From contig NZ_MSCV01000017.1 in assembly GCF_002005105.1 (NCBI RefSeq), positions 1 through 64,000 on the forward strand: a stretch of 64,000 nt of DNA, written 5' to 3'. The position numbers were made by a program, and so were the translations under genes. Every line of letters starts with the position of its first letter. Positions within the stretch are counted from its first letter, which is position 1. Below the pieces are notes generated by a model. That model had not been told where the DNA came from. It did no database searches and saw only the letters and a program-made list of their open reading frames with translations. The DNA comes from Methylocaldum sp. 14B (GTDB taxonomy: Bacteria; Pseudomonadota; Gammaproteobacteria; Methylococcales; Methylococcaceae). This document shows positions 37,526-48,642 of this stretch, in pieces.

Positions 37526-39028
37526 CTAGCAGCAGCGCCCATGATCGCGGACCCACTCAGCCAGTTTTTCTGCCTTATGCTCTGTAAGCTGCTCCCAAGA
37601 AAAACGCCATTGCCAATTGTCGGCGATCGTTCCGGGCGTATTCATGCGATGTCCATGACCCAATTCCAGGACATCCTGCATCGGTATTACCGCTAATCTC
37701 GCCACAGACGCGAGCGCGCATCGAACGAGGCTTTGCGGCATTCCCACTTTGTTATCCCCGCAATGATCAAGTAGGTATTCGGAAACACGATGACGCTGTT
37801 CCTCCGACAAGTTTTCGTACCAGGATAACGTCGTGTCGTTATCGTGAGTCCCCGTGTAGACCACGTTGTTCTCGGTGTGGTTATGGGGCAGATAAGGATT
37901 ATCGTCGCCCCCGTCAAAGGCGAATTGCAGTATCAGCATGCCCGGAATATCAAACCGGTTGCGAAGCGCTTCCACCTCGGGTGTGATAATGCCCAGGTTC
38001 TCTGCAACCAAGGGTAAGCCCGAGCCGTTGAGCGTGGCGAATACCGTTTCCAGCAGGGCGTCGCCCGGAGCCTTCACCCAGCGGCCGTGAATCGCCGTTT
38101 CGGATTCGGCCGGTATCTCCCAGTATGCTTCGAAACCTCGGAAGTGGTCGATGCGTACCCAGTCGTAAAGCGCCAACTGACTCCGGAATCGATCCAGCCA
38201 CCAGCGGAAGCCGGTCGCTTTCATGTGCTCCCAGTTATAGTGAGGATTTCCCCAGCGTTGGCCGGTAGCCGAAAAATAGTCGGGCGGCACTCCGGCCACG
38301 ACGCGGGCATAACCGGTCTCGGTCAAATCGAAACATTCTCGACAGGCCCACACCTCGGCGCTGTCGCCGGCGACGAATATCGGCATGTCGCCGAACAACA
38401 TGACTGCTCTCTGCTTGGCATAGCGTCTTAACTCCGTCCATTGCTCGAAAAAAACGAATTGCTCGAATTCAACCTGAGCGATGCGATCCGCCAGACGTAA
38501 TCGGGCAGCTTCCAGCGCGGCTGGCTCTCGGTCCCGAATGGCGTTGGGCCATTCCTGCCATGCCTTGCTGCCGAGTTCCTCGCGTAGAGCAATGAACAGC
38601 GCATAATCCGATAGCCACCAGTTCTGCTTTTTAACGAATTCGTCATAAGCAGTGCGGTATTCGCTTTGCAAGCATGCTTGGAAGGAGCCGAAGGCCTGTT
38701 TTAGGCAACGAAATCGATAATCGGCGACCGAGATTTCGCCGATAGAATCCGGCGGCGCCGGTAGCCAGCCGCGATCAGACAGCCATTTAAGATCTATCAT
38801 CAGCGGATTGCCGGCATGGGCCGACAAGCACTGGTAGGGTGAGCCATCGGCATGGGTCGGATTAATCGGAAGCGTTTGCCAGACGCTTATGCCGCAGTCA
38901 GCCAGAAAATCGACGAATCGATAAGCGTTTTGACCCAAGTCCCCGTTCCCGAGACTGCCGGGCAGGGACGTGATATGCAGAAGAATGCCGGCCCGACGCC
39001 GGTCCAATATGCTGTGTGCGTGCGTCAA
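37526..39028 (-). CDS. malQ: 4-alpha-glucanotransferase (amylomaltase, GH77)
   Basis: A 500-residue GH77 enzyme that transfers alpha-1,4-glucan segments. The opening RRAGILLHITSLPGSLGNGDLG is typical. Catalytic regions are visible: WVRIDHFRGFEAYW (Asp nucleophile, about residue 290), LVAENLGIIT (acid/base Glu) and VYTGTHDNDTTLSWY (transition-state Asp). It belongs with the glycogen genes next to it, working on maltodextrins released during glycogen turnover. It lies on the same strand as glgC but 426 bases away. Confidence 0.94.
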   Translation of the reverse strand: MTHAHSILDRRRAGILLHITSLPGSLGNGDLGQNAYRFVDFLADCGISVWQTLPINPTHADGSPYQCLSAHAGNPLMIDLKWLSDRGWLPAPPDSIGEISVADYRFRCLKQAFGSFQACLQSEYRTAYDEFVKKQNWWLSDYALFIALREELGSKAWQEWPNAIRDREPAALEAARLRLADRIAQVEFEQFVFFEQWTELRRYAKQRAVMLFGDMPIFVAGDSAEVWACRECFDLTETGYARVVAGVPPDYFSATGQRWGNPHYNWEHMKATGFRWWLDRFRSQLALYDWVRIDHFRGFEAYWEIPAESETAIHGRWVKAPGDALLETVFATLNGSGLPLVAENLGIITPEVEALRNRFDIPGMLILQFAFDGGDDNPYLPHNHTENNVVYTGTHDNDTTLSWYENLSEEQRHRVSEYLLDHCGDNKVGMPQSLVRCALASVARLAVIPMQDVLELGHGHRMNTPGTIADNWQWRFSWEQLTEHKAEKLAEWVRDHGRCC

Positions 39029-39454
39029 TTCCCCACCTTAACGACTATGAGTTGGGACTTTCCCAGATATGCTTTCGCTAGCGCTTAACGGGATGTTTGG
39101 AGATTTGGAGCGTCTTTTTCGCGGATATTGCTGGACGACAGTGGTTTGATGTCAAGAGACAAGTGCAAGTTAAAAGGCGTATCAAGCTGATTTGTTCCTT
39201 GCCGGGATTCCGGCAAATACGTTTTCGAGGACGGCTGTGCAATCCACCCGACGGGCGCCCGGGATTCGCCGCGGGTGTTTTGAGGGCATTGCGCGCGCAA
39301 TTTTTCGATCACACTAGCTGGCTAAGGGGGATCTCGGAGAGATCGAGCGAAATAGCGATGTGGGCGCCATTCAAAACGCAAGAGCTTTTTTTATCAAATA
39401 ATTTTCGATGGCGCTTTAAGCGCCAATGCAGAAAGCCGGAAGATTAACCGAGCC
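39029..39454. other. 426-base intergenic stretch between glgC and malQ
   Basis: No gene is supported here; a plus-strand open frame at 39097-39447 has no family resemblance or good start. The stretch should contain the malQ promoter (minus) and the end of the glgC transcript. The only clear structure is the hairpin at 39409-39425 just after glgC. Confidence 0.5.
39409..39425 (-). terminator. Hairpin downstream of glgC
   Basis: TGGCGCTTTAAGCGCCA is a near-perfect palindrome (stem TGGCGC/GCGCCA, loop TTTAA) starting 30 bases after the glgC stop. No strong T-run follows in the minus direction, although the flank is AT-rich. It is a weak terminator or transcript-end hairpin candidate. Confidence 0.45.
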
Positions 39455-40726
39455 TCAACGGGCGAAATGCAGCCGCTGTCCGAGAGCGTCCGGAGTCACC
39501 AGAACCACGCCACCCGGACTGACATAGAACCGTTTTCGATCTTCTTCCGGATTCTCCCCGATCACGGTATTCGGTGGAATATGGCAGCCCTTGTCGATGA
39601 TCGCTTTGGTAATGCGGCAGTGCCTGCCGACGTTAACATCCGGCAATATCACTGAATCCTTTACCTTGGAGTACGAGTTCACGCGGACATTGCTGAACAG
39701 CAGCGAGTGCCTGACTTCGGCGCCGGAGATAACACAGCCGCCGGATACCATGGAATCTACCGCCATTCCACGGCGATCGTCGTCGTCGAACACGAATTTG
39801 GCGGGCGGGGTTTGTGCCTGATAAGTCCAAATCGGCCAATCCTTATCGTACAAGTTAAGCTCGGGATCGATGCCGATCAGCTCCATGTTGGAGGCCCAAT
39901 AAGAGTCCACAGTACCGACGTCTCGCCAGTACGCTTGTACGCCACTTTGTACATCGCGGAATGGATAGACAAATACTCGATATTTTTTAATTACCGCGGG
40001 GATGATGTCCTTGCCGAAGTCGTGACTCGAACCCGGTGTGTCCGCATCTTTGATGAGCTGTTCGAACAAGAAGCCGGTGTTGAAGACATAAATGCCCATG
40101 GACACCAATGCATGATCGGGCCGATTCGGCATGGGCGGTGGATTTTCCGGCTTTTCGACAAAGTTGGAGACGCGTTTGTCTTCACTGACATGCATGACTC
40201 CGAACGCTTTCGCCTCGGCTAGCGGCACCTCCATGCAACCGATGGTCAAGTCGGCCTGCATTTCCACGTGGTAGGCCATCATCAAGCCGTAATCCATTTT
40301 GTAGACATGGTCGCCGGCGAGAATCAGGATATATTCAGGGTCCCTTTGGCGGAAGATATCCAAATTCTGGTATACCGCGTCGGCGGTCCCGGCATACCAA
40401 GCTTCCTGAAGGCGCTGCTGGGCAGGCAGGATATCGACAAACTCGCCCAGTTCGGCTCGTAAGAACCCCCAACCCTGCTGAATATGCCGAATTAACGAGT
40501 CCGCTTTATATTGCGTTAATACGCCAACTTGTCTGATGCCCGAGTTTATGCAATTTGAAAGTGGGAAATCGATAATTCGAAATTTGCCTCCGAAAGGCAC
40601 GGCCGGTTTGGCTCGCCACTCGGTCAGCTTATGTAATCGTGTTCCGCGGCCTCCAGCCAGAATAAGAGCCAAAGTATGCCTAGTAAGGCGGCTGACGAAA
40701 CGGGACGCATGCATCGACTCTGGCAT
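39455..40726 (-). CDS. glgC: Glucose-1-phosphate adenylyltransferase (ADP-glucose pyrophosphorylase)
   Basis: A 423-residue enzyme that makes ADP-glucose for glycogen synthesis. It has the nucleotide-binding [20 protein letters not shown] near residue 20, [16 protein letters not shown], the [10 protein letters not shown] catalytic Asp region, and a C-terminal left-handed beta-helix regulatory domain ([19 protein letters not shown]). ATG 40726 has AAAGGAG at ideal spacing. It is divergent from glgB with 113 bases between the starts, so both promoters share that gap; I could not pick convincing -35/-10 boxes there. Confidence 0.95.
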   Translation of the reverse strand: MPESMHASRFVSRLTRHTLALILAGGRGTRLHKLTEWRAKPAVPFGGKFRIIDFPLSNCINSGIRQVGVLTQYKADSLIRHIQQGWGFLRAELGEFVDILPAQQRLQEAWYAGTADAVYQNLDIFRQRDPEYILILAGDHVYKMDYGLMMAYHVEMQADLTIGCMEVPLAEAKAFGVMHVSEDKRVSNFVEKPENPPPMPNRPDHALVSMGIYVFNTGFLFEQLIKDADTPGSSHDFGKDIIPAVIKKYRVFVYPFRDVQSGVQAYWRDVGTVDSYWASNMELIGIDPELNLYDKDWPIWTYQAQTPPAKFVFDDDDRRGMAVDSMVSGGCVISGAEVRHSLLFSNVRVNSYSKVKDSVILPDVNVGRHCRITKAIIDKGCHIPPNTVIGENPEEDRKRFYVSPGGVVLVTPDALGQRLHFAR

Positions 40727-40839
40727 GAAAGGCTCCTTTAGACTGTGCCATCCACTGGGGGCGCAAATTTGATACCATAACGCCCAGGTGTTTCGGGCAT
40801 TTGCCAACGGCTATATTTTACTATCAGAGGCCAAATAAA

Positions 40840-43080
40840 GTGAACTCGACCGACACACAATCCGCGAACGAAGCCGGCGGCGTTTTGCCTCAGATGGATT
40901 CTGAATTGCAGCGGATCGTTCTGGCGCGCCACCACGATCCGTTTGCGGTTTTGGGTCGGCATCGGACCGAGGGTGGCGATGTCATCCGGGCGATTGTTCC
41001 GCAAGCCGAGACGGTGCGGATCGGGGAGCGAGGCCCGGACATGCAACGCATTCCCGGCACCGATGTGTTCGAATGTCATCTGGATCATGATTCCGTTCCC
41101 GAGCATTACCGCCTGTTATGGACGGACAAGTCGGGGCAGCCGCAAAGCCATATCGACCCGTATACGTTTCCGCCGCAGCTTTCCGACTTCGACCTTTACC
41201 TTTTCGGCGAAGGCAAACATTGGCATATCTATCGTATCCTCGGTGCCCATCCGCACACCGTGGACGGGATCGACGGCATCCTGTTCGCAACATGGGCGCC
41301 GAACGCGGAGAGAATCAGCGTGGTGGGCGATTTCAATGCCTGGGACGGGCGGCGGCATCCGATGCGGGTCCGGGGCAACAGCGGAGTGTGGGAACTATTC
41401 ATTCCCGAGCTCGAACCCGGAACGCTGTACAAATTCGAAATTCGCAACCGCCAGCAGGGTACCGTTCTTTTAAAAACCGATCCTTACGGCCGGCAGTTCG
41501 AGCTACGCCCGAATACCGCTTCCTTGGTCGTGCCCGACCGGGCTTACGATTGGAATGACGACGATTGGATGGAACACCGCGCGAACCGCGATTGGCTCCA
41601 CGAGCCCATGTCCGTTTATGAGGTCCACTTAGGGTCTTGGCGGCATGATGCCGAAGGCGAATTTCTAAACTACCGGGAGCTGGCCAGGCAACTCGTGGCC
41701 TATGTCAAGGAGCAGGGCTTCAGCCATATCGAATTACTGCCGATCACCGAGCATCCTTTCGATGGATCGTGGGGTTATCAAACCACCGGCTATTTTGCGC
41801 CCACCAGCCGTTTCGGTACTCCGGAGGATTTCCGCTACTTCGTAGATTACTGCCATCAAAACGGAATCGGTGTCTTTCTGGACTGGGTGCCCGCTCATTT
41901 TCCGAAGGACGCGCACGGGTTGGCCTGGTTCGACGGTACGCCGCTATACGAACACGAGGACCCGCGGCTCGGCGAACATCGCGACTGGGGTACGCTGATC
42001 TACAACTACGGCCGAAACGAAGTCCGCAATTTTCTGATCGGCAGTGCGTTATTCTGGCTGGAAGAATTTCACCTCGACGGACTTCGCGTCGATGCGGTCG
42101 CCTCGATGCTTTACCTGGATTATTCCCGTGAACCCGGCGACTGGATCCCCAACAAGTACGGCGGCAACGAGAATCTGGAAGCGATCGCCTTTCTGCGCGA
42201 GCTCAATACCGTGACGCACCAGCAATTTCCAGGCACGCTTATCATGGCCGAAGAATCCACCGCCTGGCCGCAGGTGACCCGTCCCACCTGGACCGGGGGG
42301 TTGGGCTTTTCGATGAAATGGAACATGGGCTGGATGCACGACACCTTGCTCTACATGAGCAAGGACCCCATCCATCGCCATTATCATCACGATCAGCTGA
42401 CCTTCGGCTTGCTGTACGCGTTCACGGAGAATTTCATACTGCCGTTCTCCCATGACGAAGTCGTCCACGGCAAGGGTTCGATGCTGCAAAAAATGCCGGG
42501 AGACGATTGGCAGCGTTTCGCCAATCTGCGTTTGCTGTACACCTTCATGTTCACTTATCCGGGCAAGAAGCTGCTGTTCATGGGCTGCGAGTTCGGTCAA
42601 GGCGGTGAATGGAATTTCAGCAAGGCTTTGGACTGGTATGTACTCGCGTACCCCAATCACAGCGGACTCAAGCAACTGGTGAGCGATCTCAACCGCCTTT
42701 ATCGGGAAAACCCGGCGTTACATAGGTTCGATTTCGAACAAAAAGGCTTCGAATGGATCGATTGCCACGATGCGCCTCAGTCGACTCTGAGCTATCTGCG
42801 ACGGTCCTCCGACGAGTTCGCGGTCATGGTGTTCAATTTTACCCCGGTGCCGAGGCAGAACTATCGCATCGGCGTGCCGGAGCCCGGCGTCTACCGAGAG
42901 ATCTTCAATTCCGACTCGCGTCATTACGGCGGGAGTAATATCGGCAATAGCGCCGTGACCACGGAAGCAAAGGAATGGATGGGAAGGCCGTATTCCATCA
43001 GTCTTACACTGCCCCCTTTGGCCGGAATCGTTTTGACTTGCGAGGTTCTTAAGGAGGATGAACCGGAACCTCCCGAATGA
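40840..43080 (+). CDS. glgB: 1,4-alpha-glucan branching enzyme
   Basis: A 746-residue GH13 enzyme with the long N-terminus of the GlgB type: an N1 domain, CBM48 ([20 protein letters not shown]), then the catalytic barrel. Catalytic residues lie in [16 protein letters not shown] (Asp nucleophile), [10 protein letters not shown] (Glu acid) and [15 protein letters not shown] (transition-state Asp). I chose GTG 40840 because the conserved chain begins there and AGAGG precedes it. The stop overlaps the glgA start (ATGA). It introduces alpha-1,6 branches into glycogen. Confidence 0.95.
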   Translation: MNSTDTQSANEAGGVLPQMDSELQRIVLARHHDPFAVLGRHRTEGGDVIRAIVPQAETVRIGERGPDMQRIPGTDVFECHLDHDSVPEHYRLLWTDKSGQPQSHIDPYTFPPQLSDFDLYLFGEGKHWHIYRILGAHPHTVDGIDGILFATWAPNAERISVVGDFNAWDGRRHPMRVRGNSGVWELFIPELEPGTLYKFEIRNRQQGTVLLKTDPYGRQFELRPNTASLVVPDRAYDWNDDDWMEHRANRDWLHEPMSVYEVHLGSWRHDAEGEFLNYRELARQLVAYVKEQGFSHIELLPITEHPFDGSWGYQTTGYFAPTSRFGTPEDFRYFVDYCHQNGIGVFLDWVPAHFPKDAHGLAWFDGTPLYEHEDPRLGEHRDWGTLIYNYGRNEVRNFLIGSALFWLEEFHLDGLRVDAVASMLYLDYSREPGDWIPNKYGGNENLEAIAFLRELNTVTHQQFPGTLIMAEESTAWPQVTRPTWTGGLGFSMKWNMGWMHDTLLYMSKDPIHRHYHHDQLTFGLLYAFTENFILPFSHDEVVHGKGSMLQKMPGDDWQRFANLRLLYTFMFTYPGKKLLFMGCEFGQGGEWNFSKALDWYVLAYPNHSGLKQLVSDLNRLYRENPALHRFDFEQKGFEWIDCHDAPQSTLSYLRRSSDEFAVMVFNFTPVPRQNYRIGVPEPGVYREIFNSDSRHYGGSNIGNSAVTTEAKEWMGRPYSISLTLPPLAGIVLTCEVLKEDEPEPPE

Positions 43081-44558
43081 AGAAAATACTCTTCGTCACC
43101 AGCGAGGCGTATCCGCTCATTAAGACCGGGGGGCTCGCCGACGTCTCGGGAAGCCTGCCGATAGCCTTAAAGGGCCTAGGCCACGATGTCCGCATACTGC
43201 TTCCGGGATATGCTTCGGCCATGGCGGCAGGTCATTTCGAACAGGTCCGACTGCTGCACGGCGATGGCGAAATTGCCATTCTGGAAGGCGTTCTGCCCGG
43301 TTCGACGGTACCGGTTTGGCTGCTCGCCCATCCCCAGTACTTCGGGCGGTCCGGCAATCCATATTTGGGGCCGGATGGAAAACCCTGGCCCGACAATCCC
43401 GAGCGGTTCTCGTTGTTGTGCCATGTTGCCGTGGAGATGGCCATGAATCGGCTGGGACTCCGATGGAAGCCCGACATCGTGCACTGCAACGATTGGCAAA
43501 CCGGTTTGGCACCCGCGTTGCTCAGCGACGAGCCGGGACGGCCAGCCACCGTTTTCACGATCCACAATCTCGCCTATCAGGGAGTCTTTCCTCACGAAAC
43601 CTTCGTCAAGCTGCGCTTGCCGAATCGATTTTGGTCCAGTCAGGCGCTGGAGTTTTACAACCAGTTGTCCTTCATCAAAGGAGGATTGGTTTTCGCCGAC
43701 CGGATCACTACCGTGAGCCCTCACTATGCCGAGGAGATTCAGGGAGAGGAGTTCGGTGCCGGACTCGAAGGCTTGCTCAAGCATCGCCGGGAGCGGCTCA
43801 GCGGCATACTCAACGGTATCGATGCCGACGCTTGGAATCCGGCCACCGATCCCTTCATTGGGACGAATTTCGACATCGATTCGCTGGAAAAAAGGCCGGC
43901 CAACAAAGCGGCGTTGCAGCGGGCGTTCAAGCTGGCGGAGGATGACGGGATCGTTTTGATGGCTTGGGTCGGGCGCTTGGTTCAGCAAAAAGGCATCGAT
44001 CTCGTGATCGAGCTTCTGCCCAAGCTGATTCGGATGCCCATTCAGCTCGTCATCGTGGGCAGCGGCGAAGCCCGATACGAGCAGATTCTATTGCACTGGG
44101 CACGTCTGTATCCCGATCGTATCGCGGTCAAGCTGGGTTACGACGAGCCGAGCGCGCACCTAATCGAAGCCGGTACCGACCTATTCCTGATGCCTTCCCG
44201 GTTCGAGCCCTGCGGTCTCAATCAGATGTACAGCCAACGCTACGGGGCCGTGCCGGTCGTACGTCATGTGGGCGGTTTGGCGGATACCGTGGACGATGCC
44301 AACGCCACGAATCTGACGATGGGCCGGGCTACCGGGGTGGTTTTCCGCGATGCTGCCGCCGATGATTTGTTCCACGCCTTGAATCGAGGTTTCGTGCTTT
44401 GTCAGAATAAGGTGCTTCGGGAGAAGGTCCAAAAAGCCGGTATGAGCAAGGATTTTTCTTGGCAGCAAAGCGCTCAGCGTTATCTCGATTTGTACGATCG
44501 GGCCATGGCCGATCGCCTGACTGCCGACAGCTTGCTGCGTCTCGACGTGGAAACCTAA
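43077..44558 (+). CDS. glgA: Glycogen synthase (ADP-glucose type, GT5)
   Basis: A 493-residue GT-B enzyme. The ADP-glucose-binding [13 protein letters not shown] motif is at residues 15-27, and the donor-domain motif [20 protein letters not shown] is near residue 365 (catalytic-region Glu). [16 protein letters not shown] is also typical. It elongates alpha-1,4-glucan in the cytoplasm and is translationally coupled to glgB, giving a glgBA operon divergent from glgC. Confidence 0.95.
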   Translation: MKKILFVTSEAYPLIKTGGLADVSGSLPIALKGLGHDVRILLPGYASAMAAGHFEQVRLLHGDGEIAILEGVLPGSTVPVWLLAHPQYFGRSGNPYLGPDGKPWPDNPERFSLLCHVAVEMAMNRLGLRWKPDIVHCNDWQTGLAPALLSDEPGRPATVFTIHNLAYQGVFPHETFVKLRLPNRFWSSQALEFYNQLSFIKGGLVFADRITTVSPHYAEEIQGEEFGAGLEGLLKHRRERLSGILNGIDADAWNPATDPFIGTNFDIDSLEKRPANKAALQRAFKLAEDDGIVLMAWVGRLVQQKGIDLVIELLPKLIRMPIQLVIVGSGEARYEQILLHWARLYPDRIAVKLGYDEPSAHLIEAGTDLFLMPSRFEPCGLNQMYSQRYGAVPVVRHVGGLADTVDDANATNLTMGRATGVVFRDAAADDLFHALNRGFVLCQNKVLREKVQKAGMSKDFSWQQSAQRYLDLYDRAMADRLTADSLLRLDVET

Positions 44559-44573
44559 GCTTTTCGTGCCGAT

Positions 44574-45392
44574 ATGTGGCTACGTCTCGCCTTTATCGCA
44601 ATCGCCGTCACAGTCTCGAATGCCCCGGCCGCCGCTCAGGATTTGTCGACCATCGAGCTGTTCCACCGTCCGTCGGATGAGATGGTGCCGTTGATCCAGC
44701 CCTTGCTGGGGCCGGGCGATGTCGTGATCCCCGCCCGCGATCGGCTTATTCTGAAGGCCGACCCCGGAAAGGTCGAAGAAATCCGCGACTTGGTTCGGCA
44801 GCTCGATAAAAGTTCGCACAGACTTCTGATCACGGTCACTCAAGGCCGTGATCTGTCCACGGAAACCTTGAATGCGCAGGGGCGTTTGCGCGGACGGATC
44901 GATCTGAACCGTCCGGCCGATTCGGATATTCGTATCCGCGGGCATCTTTATCAGTCGGAAGGCCGCGATTCAGCCGGCCACACGCAACAGTTGCAGACTC
45001 TGGAGGGGCGATCCGCCTATATCGAAGTCGGAGAACAGATCCCTGTTCCGACTCAATCCTATTACGGCTATGGGTACGGCTACAGCGAAAACATCGAATA
45101 CCGGCCGGCAACCACCGGATTTGCGGTAACGCCCAGATTGTCCGGCAGCGAGGTGATCATAGAGCTGTCGCCTTGGTCCGACCGGCTCAGCCGGGACCGG
45201 TTCGGCGTCATCGACACGCAAAGCGCACACACGGTAATACGGGCCGCGCTCGGCGAATGGGTCGAGATCGGCGGACAAGTGGAAACGTCCGTCCGCGAAG
45301 AAAGCGGGCTCGCCAGCCGAAGCTATTCCACCCGCAGCCAGCAAAACAGGATTTTTCTCAAGGTCGAGGATTTGGACGCGGGTAAGCCTTGA
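44574..45392 (+). CDS. Small secretin-domain-containing periplasmic protein, no pore domain
   Basis: A 272-residue protein with a signal peptide (residues 1-21, LAFIAIAVTVSNAPAAAQ). An N1-like secretin ring domain follows (LIQPLLGPGDVVIPARDRLILKAD...IRDLVRQLDKSSHRLLITVT), matching the secretin/nodulin short-domain pattern. After that come residues with partial likeness to the secretin region (RSAYIEVGEQIPVPTQS, then TGFAVTPRLSGSEVIIELSPW). A Gly/Tyr-rich loop (YYGYGYGYSENIEY) sits at residues about 163-176. Total length is far below that of a true secretin, so no full outer-membrane gate is present. It lies 15 bases after glgA, but a role in glycogen metabolism is unlikely for a secreted protein. 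Function unknown. Confidence 0.65.
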   Translation: MWLRLAFIAIAVTVSNAPAAAQDLSTIELFHRPSDEMVPLIQPLLGPGDVVIPARDRLILKADPGKVEEIRDLVRQLDKSSHRLLITVTQGRDLSTETLNAQGRLRGRIDLNRPADSDIRIRGHLYQSEGRDSAGHTQQLQTLEGRSAYIEVGEQIPVPTQSYYGYGYGYSENIEYRPATTGFAVTPRLSGSEVIIELSPWSDRLSRDRFGVIDTQSAHTVIRAALGEWVEIGGQVETSVREESGLASRSYSTRSQQNRIFLKVEDLDAGKP

Positions 45393-45398
45393 CGACCA

Positions 45399-47906
45399 TT
45401 ATTCCTCCCTCAACGCCAAGGCCGGAGTTAGTCTGCTAGCCCTCCATGCCGGATAGAGTCCGGCGATCAACGCCGCGGTAATCGAAAGAAGCGGCGCTTG
45501 CCACAGCTCCACGCCGGAAACCGCCAAATCCATGCTCCAGCCGAAAGACCGAAGGTTGATGACCTTGACCAGTGCCATGGCCAGGGCGAACCCCAGGGGC
45601 AGTGCAAGAACCCCGGCGCAAAGGCCCAGAAAACTGGTTTGCGTGAGCACGAGGCCGATCAGTTGCCGCGGCGTCATTCCCAGCGATCGCAGCACGGCGA
45701 ATTCCCGCGTCCGTTCGAGCTGTATCGCCAGCAGCGCGCTCAGGATCCCGATCAGCGCGACCCCGACGGCGAGGAGGCGCAGCACATGGGTGACGGCGAA
45801 GGTGCGTTCGAAAAACTCCATCGAGGCTTGCCGGATTTCGATATTCGAACGGATCAGCACGGTGCCGGGTTGCCGAGTCAGGTCCTGTATTTTCGCTTTT
45901 ACCGCTTCTGCCGTAATCCCGCTTGCGAGATAAAGGCCGAGCGAGGTTACGCCGGTATCGTTCCAAAGGTCCGCATACAAGTCCCGTCGCAGGACTGCGA
46001 GTCCCTGATCCGAGCGGTAATCGAAAAAGACTCCGGCGATGACAAACGGCTTCGGACCTCGTGACGTGCTCAACATTAAGGAATCGCCGGCTCCCAGCCC
46101 GTGCCGCGTGGCAAAAGGTTCGGAAACGATGACGACCGGCTCGGCCATAAACCGCTTCCAAACCGTCTGATCGTCGGCCGATTTGAAACGGAACGTCGGC
46201 CGCTCCGGGTAAGCCGGCTGAAACGCCAGGAGCTCGATGCGGCCGACTGAGGATTCGGCGAAGGTCCGGCGTCCGAGGCTGAAGCCCGCGATGCCGGGCA
46301 AGCGGACGGCGTCCTCCAGCAGGGATGAGGGCAAGGGTTCGCTCGCGATGCCGGTTTCCGTGGGACGGGCCACGTAAAGATCGGCCTGAAGCAGTTGTTG
46401 CAGCCAATCGGCGATGGTGAAGCGAAAGCTCTCCACCATCATGCCGACGCCGATGGCGACGGCTACCGAAATGCTCAATGCCGCCGTCGCCAAACCGGTT
46501 CGGCTCAAAGCGGCGGACGTACCTCGGATGGCCAGGCGGACGATTGGCCTGGCGGTGCGCGGACACAGTCTGGTGAGCCCCAGCATCGCTGCGGGGATAA
46601 AGAGCGCATAAGCCCCCGCCAGCAGGAAGATCCCGACTATCGCCGTAATCAGACCGGCCGCCGGCCAGTTCAGGAGGAAGACTCCGAGGATTCCGCTTGC
46701 TATCCCCAATAAAGTCAATTTCGGCAGCCACCGGCGCACGCTCTGTTCCAGGCCGGAGCGGCGCTGGGCGCGGACCGGCCGGGTCGAAGCCGCATCCAGG
46801 GCGGCGGGCAATGCCGCCAATACCGAGGCCGAGATTCCGATCGACAGGCTGCGCAGTAAAGCCGCAGGAGAGACCGAAAACTCCGTCACCGTGACGACGA
46901 AATACATATCGCTGATGGTGCGGGTGATTTGATCCAGGAGACCGCGAGCCGCGACCAATCCCAGCATCAATCCGAGCAAGCTGCCGAAGAGACCGAGCAG
47001 TCCGGATTCCAACAGGATTTCGCTCATGACCTGTCTGCGAGTGACTCCGACGATGCGGAGATTGGCGAGCAGCGGGCGGCGTTGCAGCACCGTGAAGGTC
47101 ATCGTGTTGTAGATCAGGAAAAGGCCGACCAGCAGCGCCATCAGACTCATGGCTTTCAGGTTGATTTCGAAGGCATGGGCCATGCGCGCGGTTGCGGTGT
47201 TTCGTCCCGCGGCATCGATCAGCGCGGCGTTTTCGGGCAGCATGCCGCGTAGCTTCTCCAGTTCGCGGGATTCGTCGGGCAAGACGAGGTCGATGCGGTC
47301 GAGCCCGCCGATCTTGCCCAGTATCTCCTGGGCCGTGGCGATGTCGGCGAGCAGCAGGCCTTCCAAAGCGGGATCGGGCTTTTCCTCGGGATCGACATAG
47401 CCGACCACGCGTACCGTCCGCGGCGTGCCCGCGACCTCCACGGTCAGGTTGTTGCCGGGGCCGATGTTGAGCCGCTGGGCGGTGACACGGGAAATCAGCG
47501 CCGTATCGGGCTCCGTCAGAAGATCGACCATCGCGGCGAACGAGGATCGAGTGAGCCCTTGCCGTATCGGGCTTTCAGCGAAGGGGTCGAAGCCGGCGAG
47601 TCGCAGGGTCTGATCGTGCGCCGCGACATAGCCCTCGACGACGGGCGCCATGGGCACATCGCCTAAATCCCGTCTGAGCTTGGGATAAAGCGTCTCGTCG
47701 AGGAGTCCGATCCCGGCGACGATGTGATGGGTAGTCTTGCCGGTCAGCGCGCTCATCGACAGCTGAAAGGCGCGGCGCGAACTCTCTACGGCCAAATCCA
47801 CCGAAACCAGCATCGCTACCCCGAGGGCGATCCCCAGAATCGCCAGCACGAGCTGTAGCGGATGCCGGTAAAAGTGCCGGCGATTGGCTTTGTTCAGCAG
47901 CGTCAT
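45399..47906 (-). CDS. ABC transporter permease with two FtsX domains (YbbP-like)
   Basis: An 835-residue membrane protein with two FtsX/MacB-type permease halves. Each has an N-terminal span plus large extracytoplasmic domain followed by a three-span FtsX block (MALLVGLFLIYNTMTFTVLQ near residue 265; LLAVGVALIGILSALLAIQL near residue 715). This duplicated layout and length match YbbP. ATG 47906 overlaps the ATPase stop (ATGA). It probably works as a mechanotransmitter or lipid/peptide exporter with the upstream ATPase. It converges with the secretin-domain gene, with 6 bases between stops. Confidence 0.85.
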   Translation of the reverse strand: MTLLNKANRRHFYRHPLQLVLAILGIALGVAMLVSVDLAVESSRRAFQLSMSALTGKTTHHIVAGIGLLDETLYPKLRRDLGDVPMAPVVEGYVAAHDQTLRLAGFDPFAESPIRQGLTRSSFAAMVDLLTEPDTALISRVTAQRLNIGPGNNLTVEVAGTPRTVRVVGYVDPEEKPDPALEGLLLADIATAQEILGKIGGLDRIDLVLPDESRELEKLRGMLPENAALIDAAGRNTATARMAHAFEINLKAMSLMALLVGLFLIYNTMTFTVLQRRPLLANLRIVGVTRRQVMSEILLESGLLGLFGSLLGLMLGLVAARGLLDQITRTISDMYFVVTVTEFSVSPAALLRSLSIGISASVLAALPAALDAASTRPVRAQRRSGLEQSVRRWLPKLTLLGIASGILGVFLLNWPAAGLITAIVGIFLLAGAYALFIPAAMLGLTRLCPRTARPIVRLAIRGTSAALSRTGLATAALSISVAVAIGVGMMVESFRFTIADWLQQLLQADLYVARPTETGIASEPLPSSLLEDAVRLPGIAGFSLGRRTFAESSVGRIELLAFQPAYPERPTFRFKSADDQTVWKRFMAEPVVIVSEPFATRHGLGAGDSLMLSTSRGPKPFVIAGVFFDYRSDQGLAVLRRDLYADLWNDTGVTSLGLYLASGITAEAVKAKIQDLTRQPGTVLIRSNIEIRQASMEFFERTFAVTHVLRLLAVGVALIGILSALLAIQLERTREFAVLRSLGMTPRQLIGLVLTQTSFLGLCAGVLALPLGFALAMALVKVINLRSFGWSMDLAVSGVELWQAPLLSITAALIAGLYPAWRASRLTPALALREE

Positions 47907-48613
47907 CGTGACATGAGCCTGCCGTCCCGCAGCTCCCACACCGCATCGGCGCGCTCGGCCACTTCCCGGCTGTGGGTGGCGACCAGCAAAGTCTTGCCGC
48001 GCCTTCTGACGGCGTGATCGAGGAGATCCAGAATGTGCCGCCCCGTCGCGCTGTCCAGATTGCCGGTCGGTTCGTCGGCGAGAATCAGCGAGGGATCGTG
48101 CACCAGCGCCCTAGCCAGGGCGACCCGCTGCTGCTCGCCCCCGGAAAGCGAATCCGGATAGCTGTCATGCCGGTCGGCCAAACCGACTTCTTCGAGCAGC
48201 GTAACTGCCCGGCGCCGGGATTCGTCGGCGGAAAAACCGTTCAATTCGGCGGGCAGGGCGACGTTTTCCAGCACCGTCAAGGTCGGCAGCAGATTGAAGA
48301 ACTGATATACGAAGCCGATATGGCTGCGCCGGAACAGGGTTCGCTCCGGTTCGCGCAGCCGGTTCAGATCGAGATCTCGAACAATGATCGATCCGGAGTC
48401 TGCCACGTCCAGACCTGCGATCAGATTCAAAAGAGTCGATTTCCCCGATCCGCTCTGTCCCAGCAAGGCCACGAAGCGCCCTTCGCCGATGTCGCCGTCG
48501 ATACCCTGGAGCACCGGACGCAGTCGGTCGCCTTCCCGATAACCATGAGTCACTCCGCGCAGCATCAGCAGCGGTCGCTCGGAATGGATGGCGGCGGGGG
48601 CTTCGGTATGCAA
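47903..48613 (-). CDS. ABC transporter ATP-binding protein (LolD/YbbA-like)
   Basis: An ATPase with Walker [15 protein letters not shown]-loop region [19 protein letters not shown], signature [15 protein letters not shown], and Walker [15 protein letters not shown], the last two as in LolD/MacB-type proteins. The start is uncertain: I give TTG 48613 (236 residues), since conserved [14 protein letters not shown] needs residues before the ATG at 48565; an ATG at 48700 would overlap the end of egtD by 58 bases. It lies directly after egtD in the same direction and is coupled to the YbbP-like permease. Confidence 0.8.
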   Translation of the reverse strand: MHTEAPAAIHSERPLLMLRGVTHGYREGDRLRPVLQGIDGDIGEGRFVALLGQSGSGKSTLLNLIAGLDVADSGSIIVRDLDLNRLREPERTLFRRSHIGFVYQFFNLLPTLTVLENVALPAELNGFSADESRRRAVTLLEEVGLADRHDSYPDSLSGGEQQRVALARALVHDPSLILADEPTGNLDSATGRHILDLLDHAVRRRGKTLLVATHSREVAERADAVWELRDGRLMSR

Positions 48614-48642
48614 ATCGCTGTTGGTGATCGGGTGGTTTCGCC

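Noticed and set aside
39097-39447. 116-residue plus-strand open frame between malQ and glgC
   Set aside because: No recognisable family and no ribosome-binding site; it is antisense to the expected malQ leader and overlaps the glgC hairpin.
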